This document shows positions 1 to 8,108 of a stretch of DNA of 26,006 bases, one piece after another. The notes under the pieces are model-generated. The model was not told where the DNA came from and made no database searches. It worked only from the letters and a program-made list of their open reading frames with translations. Source of the stretch: JAVBQJ01 sp031549115 (lineage in GTDB: Bacteria > Verrucomicrobiota > Lentisphaeria > Victivallales > Victivallaceae); the NCBI GenBank assembly GCA_031549115.1, contig JAVBQJ010000074.1:1-26006 (forward strand), read 5' to 3'. Position 1 is the stretch's first letter. Each line of letters starts with the position of its first letter. Both the position numbers and the translations under genes were made by a program.

Positions 1-113
1 CGGCGCCATCGGCGACCAGCGCTGTTCGCGCGCTGGACCGCGCCTCCGTATGACGGAGGGCAAACCGCCGCTTCGCGGCTCTATTTTATTTTTTTATTTT
101 TTTGTTTTTTAAG
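1..113 (-). repeat. Structured 3' repeat, copy A (cut by window edge)
   Basis: This is a dispersed repeat lying just 3' of the DUF4091 gene and read here in the direction of that gene. An A-rich tract is followed by ATAGAGCC, then three hairpins. On the plus strand these are GCCGC-TTC-GCGGC at 67-79, CCTCCGT-ATG-ACGGAGG at 43-59, and a 7-bp stem CCAGCGC/GCGCTGG at 16-36. The same order and nearly the same sequence recur at 12371-12655 and 23527-23735. The copy runs off the left end, so its long terminal stem is not visible. It encodes no credible protein. Confidence 0.85.
67..113 (+). terminator. Intrinsic-terminator-like hairpin reading towards the DUF4091 3' end
   Basis: On the plus strand the hairpin GCCGC-TTC-GCGGC (67-79) is followed by a long T-rich tract (80-113). 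This looks like a Rho-independent terminator for transcripts entering from the left, antisense to the DUF4091 gene. It sits inside the repeat. The stem is short (5 bp), so strength is uncertain. Confidence 0.4.
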
Positions 114-119
114 AATTTT

Positions 120-2273
120 TTATTTCTTTAACAGTTCCAGCAGTTCGCGGCGGGCTCCTTCGATCGCACGGCCCTGGTGTGTCGGCGCCGTCAGCACCCG
201 GTCCACCAGTGCGTCAATATGGGCACGCAACCCCATGTCGCCCTTTCGCTCCGCCAGCTCCGCCGCCATCTCCAGCAGCAGATAATCCTCCAAACCCGCC
301 CGCCACATCTTCCAGCGCCGCCCCGCCACCACCCGGTCCTCCGTATCCAGGTAATTGATGCCGAAATTCGGCTTCCCCGTCTCCGTGCGGAACTCCACCG
401 TCCGCGCCGTCCAGAAGGAACAACCGTCCACCCCCCATCGCCACGCCTGCCACGGCAGCAGCCGGTACGTCGACGGCGCCTGCTTCGGCATCGCATCGCA
501 CTGGTAAACCCATACCGGCAAACTCCCGCCCCGAATCAGGTTGCGCGATTCCTCAAACAGCGCACTGGTCATGTGGCTGGCAAACGGGCACCAGACCGCC
601 AGATACGGCGCAAACGCCTTCACCACCTCCGGGTCGCGATCCAGCATATCGGAAAAAATCCGCACCCGGGGATTGTATGCCTGTATCGCTTTGGCCGAAT
701 CGAGAAATTCCTGGTGCAGTCTCTCATCGTAAATGTGCAAGTACCAGTTGTCGTATGTCAACCCCTCGGCTTCCAGCGCCGCCACCAAACGGTCCAGCCA
801 CGCGTTGAACTCCGGCTTCCAGCCCCCCGCCTCTCCGACGAACCAGACCTCGATCACGACCTCGAAGCCGCCCTCGCCGAAACGCTCCCGCAACCGCGGC
901 ACCAGTTCATGAATCCGGGTGAGGTCGGCGGGCACGACGGTATCGAAAAACGGAATCGAAAACACATTCACCCGGCTCTCCGCGAACAATTCCAGCATCG
1001 ACGGATTCCCGGTTGAGCCGTAATCCCAGTTGTACACCCGGATCGGCATTTGCTCCGGCAACTCCACCGGATACACCGTCACCGCCAGATCGATGGCGCG
1101 GCATTCCAGCTTCCCGTCCGCCGGAGCGATCGTCAATTGCCCCGTATAGGTGCCGGGGGCCGCATCCGCAGTGGCAAAGGTGAGTTCCAATGCCGCCGTC
1201 TGGTTCCGTCCGACCTCCACCACCGGGATACTGCCCAACGGCACCGGGCAATCCGGGACATCATCCACCAGCCGCAACAGCGCCGGCGTGACCAGCGCCG
1301 CCGCGTCGCCGGTCACTTTCACCTCGAAACCCAACGGCCGGAGGGTGTTGTTGCGCAACAGCAAAATCCGCGCATCCTGTCCCCGCTGCGGCATCGCCAC
1401 CGCCAACTCCATGGTGTTGTACGGCAAAAGCGGCGTATCCGCATTCACCACCGCCAACGTATCCGCAACCTGCCAGAGGTAATCCTCCTGCCGCAGCAAA
1501 GCGTCAGCCTCGGCCATATGAGCAACTTCCGCCAGCGCGACTCCGTTCTTCCCGGAAAAACGTTCGACAATATCCCGCAGCCGGGCATTGCGCGCGGCCA
1601 GCGCCGCCGCCTCTTGTTCCGGCAAATCCGCCGGGATCTCCGCCGGGACAAGCCGCCCCAGTTGCTCCGCCAGCTCCGGCGCCAACGCCTCCGGCGGCAA
1701 CCGCGGATCGACGGGCGCCGCCGCCAGCCGCGGCGGCGCCGGATCGTAATCCGCCTCCAGCACGATCTGATCGACCATAGCCCAGGCGCCCTCGTAATTG
1801 TAGTCGATGCCGATCGCCGCCGAGATCATCTGATCCGGAGCGGAGCGGGTCAATTCCGCCGTCACGGTCTCCCATTGCAACGTGGTCCGGTTGTTGGCGC
1901 CGCTTTGTCGCGTCACCAACTCCCCCCAGGTGCCGGATTCGGCCAACACTACCGCCATGCAGGTCCGGTTCGCCAGCACCCGCGCGGTCAGGCGCAGCCG
2001 GGTGACTCCCTGCAATTGCGCCGCCGGCAGATCGAACACCAGGAATTGCCAGCTTTTCATCGACGGCATGGTCAGAAGCAGCGGCCCGTGCGACTGCCCC
2101 GGTACGATGGCATTCCAATGTTTCCCGCTGCCGTCGCCCAGGCTCTTCAGCTGCCACCCCGACGGCCAATCGCCGGAGGTGCTGAAGTTGTGACCGGACA
2201 AAACCCGTCCGTATAATACCGGCGCCGCCGTCAACAGGGCGGCGAGTAGGAGAAAACGTTGCCGACACTTCAT
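120..2273 (-). CDS. Secreted DUF4091 / GH123-like glycoside hydrolase
   Basis: The 717-residue product starts with a signal peptide (positive MKCRQR, hydrophobic core to about residue 20, likely cleavage after LYG). Residues about 25-180 resemble a beta-sandwich carbohydrate-binding region. The C-terminal half is DUF4091-like: it has WYLHIYDER with an Asp516-Glu517 pair, as in the catalytic Asp-Glu of GH123 N-acetylgalactosaminidases, and a late RWKMWRAGLEDYLLL block typical of DUF4091. It probably acts on a polysaccharide or glycoconjugate outside the cytoplasm; the substrate cannot be read from sequence. It lies 79 bp downstream of a GntR-type repressor on the same strand and has its own -10 box. 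The C-terminus ends in Leu-Leu-Lys-Lys, where the A-rich tract of repeat copy A begins. Family is fairly secure; enzymatic activity is inferred. Confidence 0.8.
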   Translation of the reverse strand: MKCRQRFLLLAALLTAAPVLYGRVLSGHNFSTSGDWPSGWQLKSLGDGSGKHWNAIVPGQSHGPLLLTMPSMKSWQFLVFDLPAAQLQGVTRLRLTARVLANRTCMAVVLAESGTWGELVTRQSGANNRTTLQWETVTAELTRSAPDQMISAAIGIDYNYEGAWAMVDQIVLEADYDPAPPRLAAAPVDPRLPPEALAPELAEQLGRLVPAEIPADLPEQEAAALAARNARLRDIVERFSGKNGVALAEVAHMAEADALLRQEDYLWQVADTLAVVNADTPLLPYNTMELAVAMPQRGQDARILLLRNNTLRPLGFEVKVTGDAAALVTPALLRLVDDVPDCPVPLGSIPVVEVGRNQTAALELTFATADAAPGTYTGQLTIAPADGKLECRAIDLAVTVYPVELPEQMPIRVYNWDYGSTGNPSMLELFAESRVNVFSIPFFDTVVPADLTRIHELVPRLRERFGEGGFEVVIEVWFVGEAGGWKPEFNAWLDRLVAALEAEGLTYDNWYLHIYDERLHQEFLDSAKAIQAYNPRVRIFSDMLDRDPEVVKAFAPYLAVWCPFASHMTSALFEESRNLIRGGSLPVWVYQCDAMPKQAPSTYRLLPWQAWRWGVDGCSFWTARTVEFRTETGKPNFGINYLDTEDRVVAGRRWKMWRAGLEDYLLLEMAAELAERKGDMGLRAHIDALVDRVLTAPTHQGRAIEGARRELLELLKK

Positions 2274-2310
2274 TTGTTTCTCTTTCTATTTAATTACAGT
2301 CTAAAGCTCA

Positions 2311-2319
2311 ATTATAGCA
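2311..2319 (-). promoter_or_regulatory. Extended -10 promoter of the DUF4091 gene
   Basis: The minus strand reads TGCTATAAT, a consensus -10 hexamer (2311-2316) with an extended TGN element. No good -35 is visible at 16-18 bp. The predicted start point is about 2304, giving a leader of about 30 nt to the ATG at 2273. The spacing supports a promoter separate from that of the upstream repressor. Confidence 0.45.
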
Positions 2320-2352
2320 AACACATGCCGACCGTCTCCCGAAAAAATCCGG

Positions 2353-3465
2353 TCAGGCTTCCACTCCCAACGAAGACGCGCGTGGAATCAGTTCGAGCGG
2401 CAGGATCTGGCTGTATTGCGGCGACGCCGGCCAATGCTGCAGCAGACTGCCGATGGCTTCGCCCATAAGCTCCTGCTCGGCATGGATGGAACTCAATGGC
2501 GGATTCAGGCGTTGTCCGCGGGCGGTATCGCCGGAGCCGACCAGCAGGATATCCGATCCGACCCGGCGTTTGAACTCCTCCGCCACCCGGTAAACATGAA
2601 AAGCCAGCGAATCGCCGATACAGAAAATCGAAATCGGCGCATCGTCATGGCGCCGGTAAAAATCGCGGAAGGAATCGAGGAAGAATTGCTGCGGCAGCAT
2701 TTCCGCCAGCGGATTGTCGGTATCGCAGGGGATCCGGTAATCCGGGAGCTGGCCGAAACCGCTCTCCCGCATGCTGTCGGCCCACCCCTGGTAGCGCTTT
2801 TGCGCCGACACCGGATGGGTATAGCCGAAAAACCACACCGGCCGATTGGCCTGCCGGATCAGATGCCGGGTCGCCAATACGCCGATGGAATAGTCGTCAA
2901 AGGTGATCGACGGAGCCGCAACCCCGCCAAGATAGCGGTCGGCCTGGAGAATCCGGGCGCCGCGGCGGATGGCCGCATTCAATTCCCGGACCACCCCCGG
3001 CAACTCGGGCGGCACCAATACCGCCGTACACTCCGGCGGCAGCTGCCGCAAGGTGTCGCACAGCAGTTCCTCGGATTGGTGCATATTCAACACCCGCACC
3101 GGCAACTGCCGCTGCCGGGCGAAGCGCTCCAACCCGCAGGTGATTTCCGACTCCATCAGGCTGTCGCACCAGCGCAGATAGAGGAATTGCCGGTCCTCTC
3201 CCCCGCCGGCGCTGCCGTTCTGAAGCCGCAACAAAGAATTCAGGAAAATTCCGCGGCGCGGCAGCTGCCGGACCGCACCGGCATCCTCGAGCGTCGACAT
3301 CAGCGAACGGATGGTATTGCGCGATACCCCGAAGCGCGCCGCCAGCGCCACCTCGGTACCCAACGCATCTCCCGACAGGAGAGAACCGTCATGCATCTCT
3401 TCAATCAACCGCTCCAGAACTTCACGCTGGGTGCGGGGAAAACGACCGGCATCAAGTAGTATCAT
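2353..3465 (-). CDS. GntR-type winged-helix repressor with LacI-type sugar-binding domain
   Basis: This is a hybrid regulator of AraR type. Residues about 5-75 form a GntR winged helix: the stretch ALAARFGVSRNTIRSLMSTL is the helix-turn-helix, followed by the wing RRGIF. The rest is a periplasmic-binding-protein-like effector domain as in LacI/GalR, with the segment ITFDDYSIGVLATRHLI typical of that fold. I prefer ATG 3465 (370 residues, GGAG just upstream) over the GTG at 3477, which would add four residues. It presumably binds a sugar and represses its own promoter and perhaps the DUF4091 gene, which follows on the same strand. A strong promoter with a 13-bp inverted repeat lies upstream. 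Effector unknown. Confidence 0.85.
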   Translation of the reverse strand: MILLDAGRFPRTQREVLERLIEEMHDGSLLSGDALGTEVALAARFGVSRNTIRSLMSTLEDAGAVRQLPRRGIFLNSLLRLQNGSAGGGEDRQFLYLRWCDSLMESEITCGLERFARQRQLPVRVLNMHQSEELLCDTLRQLPPECTAVLVPPELPGVVRELNAAIRRGARILQADRYLGGVAAPSITFDDYSIGVLATRHLIRQANRPVWFFGYTHPVSAQKRYQGWADSMRESGFGQLPDYRIPCDTDNPLAEMLPQQFFLDSFRDFYRRHDDAPISIFCIGDSLAFHVYRVAEEFKRRVGSDILLVGSGDTARGQRLNPPLSSIHAEQELMGEAIGSLLQHWPASPQYSQILPLELIPRASSLGVEA

Positions 3466-3483
3466 CGCTCCATCCACTCCGAA

Positions 3484-3522
3484 TGTCTTTTTATGTCTAT
3501 TTTAATTATACACAAAAAGACA
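3484..3522. promoter_or_regulatory. Inverted-repeat operator candidate over the gntR promoter
   Basis: The arms TGTCTTTTTATGT (3484-3496) and ACACAAAAAGACA (3510-3522) pair at 12 of 13 positions and flank the -10 box. A third half-site, ACACAAAAAG, lies at 3520-3529 next to the -35. The position suggests autorepression by the encoded GntR-type protein. Binding is inferred. Confidence 0.6.
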
Positions 3523-3533
3523 CAAAAAGTCAA
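3505..3533 (-). promoter_or_regulatory. Sigma70-type promoter of the GntR-family gene
   Basis: On the minus strand a -35 TTGACT (3528-3533) and a -10 TATAAT (3505-3510) are separated by exactly 17 bp. The spacer holds two direct copies of CTTTTTGTGT. The start point would be near 3498, about 33 nt before ATG 3465. This is one of the best promoter matches in the window. Confidence 0.8.
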
Positions 3534-3569
3534 TAGGGAATGGAAAGAAAAAATAATATTTCCCGATTT

Positions 3570-4793
3570 TTACGCCAACACCAGCGTGGCATGGGTGATG
3601 AGCATGGACACCGGGACTCCATCCCGGAGCGTATCGCGATAATCGGCGAAGCGGCGATACAACTGCAGCCGGCCGGAAGTATTGCCGAGCAACACCAGCG
3701 GGACGGTCACGCTCTGCTCCGCGGCCGTTACCGGAACCACGGTAAGCGGTCCGGTCTTGCCGTCCACCGCCGCCACCAGCAGGACATTGCCGCTCACCTC
3801 CGGCGATGCCGACACCACGCCGAGGACCAGCTTGGTGGCACTGGCGGCCCGGTAGCGGAAGCTCAGGCAATCCCGCTGCGCGTCCAGGACGCCGACACAT
3901 CCCCAATCCGGATCGTACACCGGCGACAGGAATTCGAAGCCGGGGATTTCCCGGGGTGCCGCGGCCCCCGCCGGTCCCCGCAGCGAAACCCCTTCACTCC
4001 ACGTCTTATTGCGATAGAAGTAAACCAACCCGGTATCGGTGGCATAGTAATTCAACGTCGACGAAAAGCCACTGCCCGTCGGGCGCGCCGACAACAATCC
4101 GGCCTGATCGATCCGGATGCCGCTTCCCTGCGGCAATTGCACCGGCTGCCCCCACTCGCCGCCGCCGCGCCGGCTCCGATAGTGGCGGTCGTTGAGGGTT
4201 TGTTCGGTATGCCAGCCGGAATTTTCGTCCAGCCGGAACTGGTACTCCTCCGGCGCTTGGAGCAGCCCCTCCAATTCCGTCCGGGAAATCGCTTCCGACG
4301 TCGGGCGCCCCGCGACCTGAAAGGACACCGCGCCGAGTACCGTCGTGATAAAATCCTCCCCGGAATCCGCCAGAATCCGCAGTTTGAACTGCCACGAACG
4401 TTCCAGCGGCAGCATGGAGTTCAAAGTCGCGTCCGCGGTCGCCACCCGGAAACTCAACTGTCCGGCGGCGCGGTCGGCGGTTCCGCCGTTGCCCCAATCG
4501 CCGGCACGATTGACCCGGTTGGCCGCCGGATCGTCCGATTGCGCCGCCTGAAACAAACGGCTTCCGGTGGACTCCTCGTAGGCGACCAGGGCCACCCGCA
4601 ACAGCGAATCGATCGCCAGCGCCTCCGGCACGGCCGGTTCGTCTTCGCCGGTGTTCTGAAAAAATTGACAGTTGACCACCACGATTTCATCGGGGTGAAA
4701 TACCGGCTCCACCACGGACGCCGTCGTTTCTCCGCGCTCATTGACACATTCTCCGGCGGCATTGAAGTATAACGAAATGATCCTGCGACTCAT
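3570..4793 (-). CDS. Unrecognised 407-residue protein, possibly phage-structural-like
   Basis: I do not recognise this family. The start is well supported: AGGAG lies 7 nt before the ATG at 4793. There is no signal peptide or membrane helix. The protein looks beta-rich throughout. Around residues 265-285 a segment reading YATDTGLVYFYRNKTWSEG is followed by RGPAGAAAP, a short collagen-like Gly-Pro stretch of the kind seen in phage tail-fibre and tail-appendage proteins. The C-terminal part is rich in Val, Leu and Thr, as in repeated beta-sandwich domains. No phage genes adjoin it: hrpB lies upstream and the GntR-type repressor downstream. It could be a relic of a prophage or a host surface protein. 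A 34-bp perfect palindrome lies about 115 bp upstream. Confidence 0.7.
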   Translation of the reverse strand: MSRRIISLYFNAAGECVNERGETTASVVEPVFHPDEIVVVNCQFFQNTGEDEPAVPEALAIDSLLRVALVAYEESTGSRLFQAAQSDDPAANRVNRAGDWGNGGTADRAAGQLSFRVATADATLNSMLPLERSWQFKLRILADSGEDFITTVLGAVSFQVAGRPTSEAISRTELEGLLQAPEEYQFRLDENSGWHTEQTLNDRHYRSRRGGGEWGQPVQLPQGSGIRIDQAGLLSARPTGSGFSSTLNYYATDTGLVYFYRNKTWSEGVSLRGPAGAAAPREIPGFEFLSPVYDPDWGCVGVLDAQRDCLSFRYRAASATKLVLGVVSASPEVSGNVLLVAAVDGKTGPLTVVPVTAAEQSVTVPLVLLGNTSGRLQLYRRFADYRDTLRDGVPVSMLITHATLVLA

Positions 4794-4908
4794 GATACGA
4801 CTCCTGCATGGTTAAAAACCGGGAGACAATCCCTCCGGCACCCACACCCCCGAAACGTCGCCGCAGTACAATTAAGCAATTACCGCTCAAACAATTACCT
4901 TCCCCCCC

Positions 4909-4942
4909 GATTTATGATTGTGCATTTGCACAATCATAAATC
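4909..4942. repeat. 34-bp perfect palindrome upstream of the 3570-4793 gene
   Basis: The arms GATTTATGATTGTGCA (4909-4924) and TGCACAATCATAAATC (4927-4942) are perfectly complementary around a 2-bp centre. No T-run follows on either strand, so it is not a standard terminator for hrpB, although it lies 87 bp past that stop codon. It is followed on the plus strand by ATACACAAAAAG, which matches a half-site at the gntR promoter. An operator or cruciform is more likely than an RNA terminator. The rest of 4794-5028 shows only purine-rich and pyrimidine-rich tracts. Confidence 0.7.
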
Positions 4943-5028
4943 ATACACAAAAAGGTTTGAGGGGGATGAGAGAGGGGGTCCCTTTCCTCAAAAGGCGGCC
5001 CTTCTCCCTCCCCCGGGGCACATATCAC

Positions 5029-7449
5029 TCACGCCTGCAAATGTTTTTTGAGAGAGGTGGTTTTGGGGGTGGCGGCGGCGGGGTCTTCGGGCCAGTGGTG
5101 TTTGGGGTAGCGGGCGCGCATTTCGGCGCGGACCAGGGCGTAGCTGCCGCGCCAGAAGCCCGGCAGATCGGTGGTGATCTGTACCGGCCGCCCCGCCGGC
5201 GACAGCAAATGCAGCTGCAGCGGCACCGGCGGCATACCGGCCTGGGGGTGCTTGGCCAGACCGTAAAGCTCCGGCAGCTTCACCGCGACCGCGGGGACGG
5301 CTCCGGTGTAATCGATGGCCGGATGGGTCCCGGCGGGGGTGGTAAAGCGCTCCGGCGCCACCCGGTCCAGTTCGCTTTTGCGGGCATAATCCAACAATGA
5401 GGCCAGTGCGGCCGCCAGCGGCATATCCCGTAGCGGGTCGGCGGCATTGCGGATGAACGGTGCCAGCCAGCCGTCCAGTGTTTCGAGCAATCCGGCCTCG
5501 GATACATCGGGCCAGAGCTCCGGCGCGGTGCGGCGGACGAAGCGCAGCCGCGCCAGCAGCCGTTCGGACAATGCATCCCACGGCAGCACCGCGAGGCCCT
5601 GTTCCCGGACATATTGCACCACCGCGGTTTGCACCTCCGCCGGCGACGGCGCGCCGACCGGGGTTTCCGCGATGACGATGGCGCCCAGATATTTCCGGCG
5701 CCGCCAGCGGAACTTCCCGTCGGTCACCGCCAACGCGGCTGTTTCGTGCATGCGCGCGGCACAGTGTTTTTCCACCCAGGCGGCGGACAAACCGGCGGCC
5801 AGCCGGATCTCCGATTCGGCTTCCCCGCCGGACAATTCGGGGATTACCAGATACTCGTATTGCGTCAACGGCGTGGCGTCGCGAAAAAACGCGCCCCGTC
5901 CTCCGGTCAGCTGGTAACGCTTCTCCCCCGGCTGCGCGCTACGGCGGCGGGCAATCCGGTCGAACCACGCGGAAGCGGCAACTTCGGCGGCATCACAGGT
6001 CCCCTTGTCCCCGGTAATATGAAAACGTCCGGCCAATTGCCGCGCCAATACCCCGGCCTTGCCTTTGTCCGCCTCCGCCAGAGCGGCATTCAGATCGCAG
6101 CCGGGAACTCCGTTGCGGGTGTTTTCCGAAAGAAACGCCGCCAGACGGCAGGCCGTCAATCCGGCTCCTGCTCTCATTCCGGCCCAGATCAATTCGGCGA
6201 TACGCGGATGCAAACCGGTGGCGTGCAGCTTTTTACCGTGATCCGTCACTTTCCCGTCATTTTCAATTGCACCCAAGTCCAGCAGAGTCCGGCGCGCCCG
6301 CAGAAAAGCCGCGTCGGGAGGCGGCGTTAGCCAGCGCAACTGCTTCGGATCGGCGACGCCCCACACCGCCAGCTCCAATGCCATCCCGGTCAAATCGGCC
6401 AGCAGAATCTCCGGCGGCGCCTCCGGCTCCCGGCGCTCGTGCTGCATTTTCGTCCATAACCGGTGACAGATGCCGGGCTCGTTGCGGCCGGCGCGGCCGG
6501 CGCGCTGTTCGGCATTGGCCGCCGCGATCGGAACCGTCCGCAGATGGCTCATGCCGGTCCCCGGATGGTAGAACGCGCGCCGCTCCCAACCGCTGTCGAT
6601 CACGATCCGGACGCCGTCGATGGTAAGACTGCTCTCCGCCAGATTGGTCGCCAGCACGATCTTGCGCCTTCCCGGCGGCGCCGGTTCGATCGCCTGCTGC
6701 TGCTCGGCGGCGGAAAGCCGTCCGTACAATGGAAACAGCAATGCGTCGATGTCTTTCAACCGTTCGCAGCAGCGCCCGATCTCCGCTTCGCCGGGCAGAA
6801 ACACCAGAATACTGCCCTCTTCGTTGGCCGCGGCATACCGGACCATATCGCAAACCATATCGGCCAGGGGGCGTTCGCGCTCGAACGCCTGGTAGGTGAT
6901 TTCGACCGGAAAGCCGCGCCCTTTGCCGGTGACGACCGGCGCGTCGCCGAGCAACCGCGCCACCGCGGCGGTATCCAGCGTCGCCGACATCACCAGAATC
7001 CGGAGATCTTCGCGCCACGCCGCCTGCGCCTCCAGCAGCAGCGCCAGCCCGACGTCGGCATGCAGGTTGCGTTCGTGGAATTCGTCGAAAATCACCAGGC
7101 CGACCCCGTTCAATTCGGGGTCATGCTGAATCATCCGGGTGAGAATGCCTTCGGTGACCACTTCGATGCGGCTGCCGCTTTTGCTGTCCAGCCGGGTCCG
7201 GTAGCCGACCCGGCTTCCCGGCACCTCCCCCAGCTGCATTGCCAGACGGCGTGCGGCGGCGAAACAGGCCAGACGGCGCGGCTCGAGGATGATGATTTTC
7301 CGGCCGGCCAACCACGGCTCTTCGAGCAGAGCGAGCGGCAATACCGTGGTTTTCCCGCTCGCGGTCGGTGCGGAAAGCACCACATTCGGACACGACCGGA
7401 GCCGTTGTTTCAGCTCCGGGACGATTTCATTGATCGGATATCCGCCCAT
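5029..7449 (-). CDS. hrpB: ATP-dependent RNA helicase HrpB
   Basis: This is a DEAH-box helicase of the HrpB family. From the ATG at 7449 the product is 806 residues, close to the usual HrpB length. Visible motifs are motif I APTASGKT (residues 27-34), motif II DEFH (122-125), motif III SAT near 155 and motif VI QRAGRAGR near 310. The HrpB-specific C-terminus follows, ending with RYPKHHWPEDP. The reading frame stays open to 7602, but those 51 codons overlap the upstream gene, read like out-of-frame sequence and lack family features. The true start lies 5 bp after that gene's stop, which implies translational coupling. The cellular role of HrpB is poorly defined in most bacteria. The product is cytosolic and not obviously linked to the sugar genes around it. 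Confidence 0.93.
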   Translation of the reverse strand: MGGYPINEIVPELKQRLRSCPNVVLSAPTASGKTTVLPLALLEEPWLAGRKIIILEPRRLACFAAARRLAMQLGEVPGSRVGYRTRLDSKSGSRIEVVTEGILTRMIQHDPELNGVGLVIFDEFHERNLHADVGLALLLEAQAAWREDLRILVMSATLDTAAVARLLGDAPVVTGKGRGFPVEITYQAFERERPLADMVCDMVRYAAANEEGSILVFLPGEAEIGRCCERLKDIDALLFPLYGRLSAAEQQQAIEPAPPGRRKIVLATNLAESSLTIDGVRIVIDSGWERRAFYHPGTGMSHLRTVPIAAANAEQRAGRAGRNEPGICHRLWTKMQHERREPEAPPEILLADLTGMALELAVWGVADPKQLRWLTPPPDAAFLRARRTLLDLGAIENDGKVTDHGKKLHATGLHPRIAELIWAGMRAGAGLTACRLAAFLSENTRNGVPGCDLNAALAEADKGKAGVLARQLAGRFHITGDKGTCDAAEVAASAWFDRIARRRSAQPGEKRYQLTGGRGAFFRDATPLTQYEYLVIPELSGGEAESEIRLAAGLSAAWVEKHCAARMHETAALAVTDGKFRWRRRKYLGAIVIAETPVGAPSPAEVQTAVVQYVREQGLAVLPWDALSERLLARLRFVRRTAPELWPDVSEAGLLETLDGWLAPFIRNAADPLRDMPLAAALASLLDYARKSELDRVAPERFTTPAGTHPAIDYTGAVPAVAVKLPELYGLAKHPQAGMPPVPLQLHLLSPAGRPVQITTDLPGFWRGSYALVRAEMRARYPKHHWPEDPAAATPKTTSLKKHLQA

Positions 7450-7454
7450 GCTGT

Positions 7455-7988
7455 TCAGGCGTTTTCGCCGGTCGGCGGCGACGGACCGACGCTGCGGCGG
7501 CGGTGATTTTTCGCCCACGGCGAGAAATAGCGCTCCGCGGCTTTGGCCTCCTCTACTGCCGCCGGGGGCACGGTGATCCGGGCGGAAAATCTGGCCCGCC
7601 ACGGCATGATGCCGCCGGACGGATAATGCAGCACGAATTTAAATATGCCGCTTTTGGGATTGTATTCGGCGCGCTGGAGTTCTTTGGGAATGCCGCGCCA
7701 GCAGACGAAGCGGCCGTTGGCGAAAACCGCGTGGGCGCCGATGCAGACCGGACGGTCGTCCTCATCGAGCCATTCGGCGACGCGCTCCTCGCCGTTCATC
7801 AACGCCGCGAACCGGAGGTTGCGCCATTCCCGGAAGGCCGCGAATGAAAAAACCGCCACGCAAACCACGCCGCCGCCGATGGCGAGATACGGGTGGTCGG
7901 AATAGACCATGCCGGTGCACCACATCAAAATAATTCCGAGCGCGAATGCCCACCAGCCCCACTCCGCCCGGCGTTGTCTTTTGTCCAT
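7455..7988 (-). CDS. Small membrane protein with two helices, unknown function
   Basis: The product has 177 residues from the ATG at 7988, preceded by AAGAGGAAT as a ribosome-binding site. A frame open to 8087 would start inside the promoter, so it is rejected. Two hydrophobic helices lie at about residues 11-28 and 33-50. They are followed by a soluble domain of about 120 residues with strand-like segments such as FKFVLHYPSGG and FSARITVPP. The layout resembles small bacterial PH-like or YcxB-like membrane proteins, but I cannot assign a family. It is the first gene of a two-gene unit with hrpB. Confidence 0.75.
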   Translation of the reverse strand: MDKRQRRAEWGWWAFALGIILMWCTGMVYSDHPYLAIGGGVVCVAVFSFAAFREWRNLRFAALMNGEERVAEWLDEDDRPVCIGAHAVFANGRFVCWRGIPKELQRAEYNPKSGIFKFVLHYPSGGIMPWRARFSARITVPPAAVEEAKAAERYFSPWAKNHRRRSVGPSPPTGENA

Positions 7989-8058
7989 ATTCCTCTTGTT
8001 GTAATTCCCGCTCCGGCCATGCGGCCGTGAGAGGCCGGCAAAAAACGGCCTGACTAAC

Positions 8059-8087
8059 AATATAGAAGCGGATTTCACGAAATGCAA
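8059..8087 (-). promoter_or_regulatory. Promoter of the membrane protein-hrpB unit
   Basis: On the minus strand TTGCAT (8082-8087) and TATATT (8059-8064) are separated by 17 bp. The start point would be near 8052, about 64 nt before ATG 7988. It lies just after the MFS stop codon, so hrpB need not depend on read-through from the sugar genes. The leader contains a GC-rich stretch around 8015-8050 that can pair with itself. Confidence 0.6.
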
Positions 8088-8108
8088 ATGAAAATGGAAT
8101 AATTGTTA

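Noticed and set aside
4909..4942. Palindrome as terminator of hrpB
   Set aside because: No T-run follows the stem in the hrpB direction; a G-run follows instead.
7450..7602. N-terminal extension of HrpB by 51 residues
   Set aside because: It overlaps the upstream gene and reads like its alternate frame; the helicase aligns in length with its family from ATG 7449.
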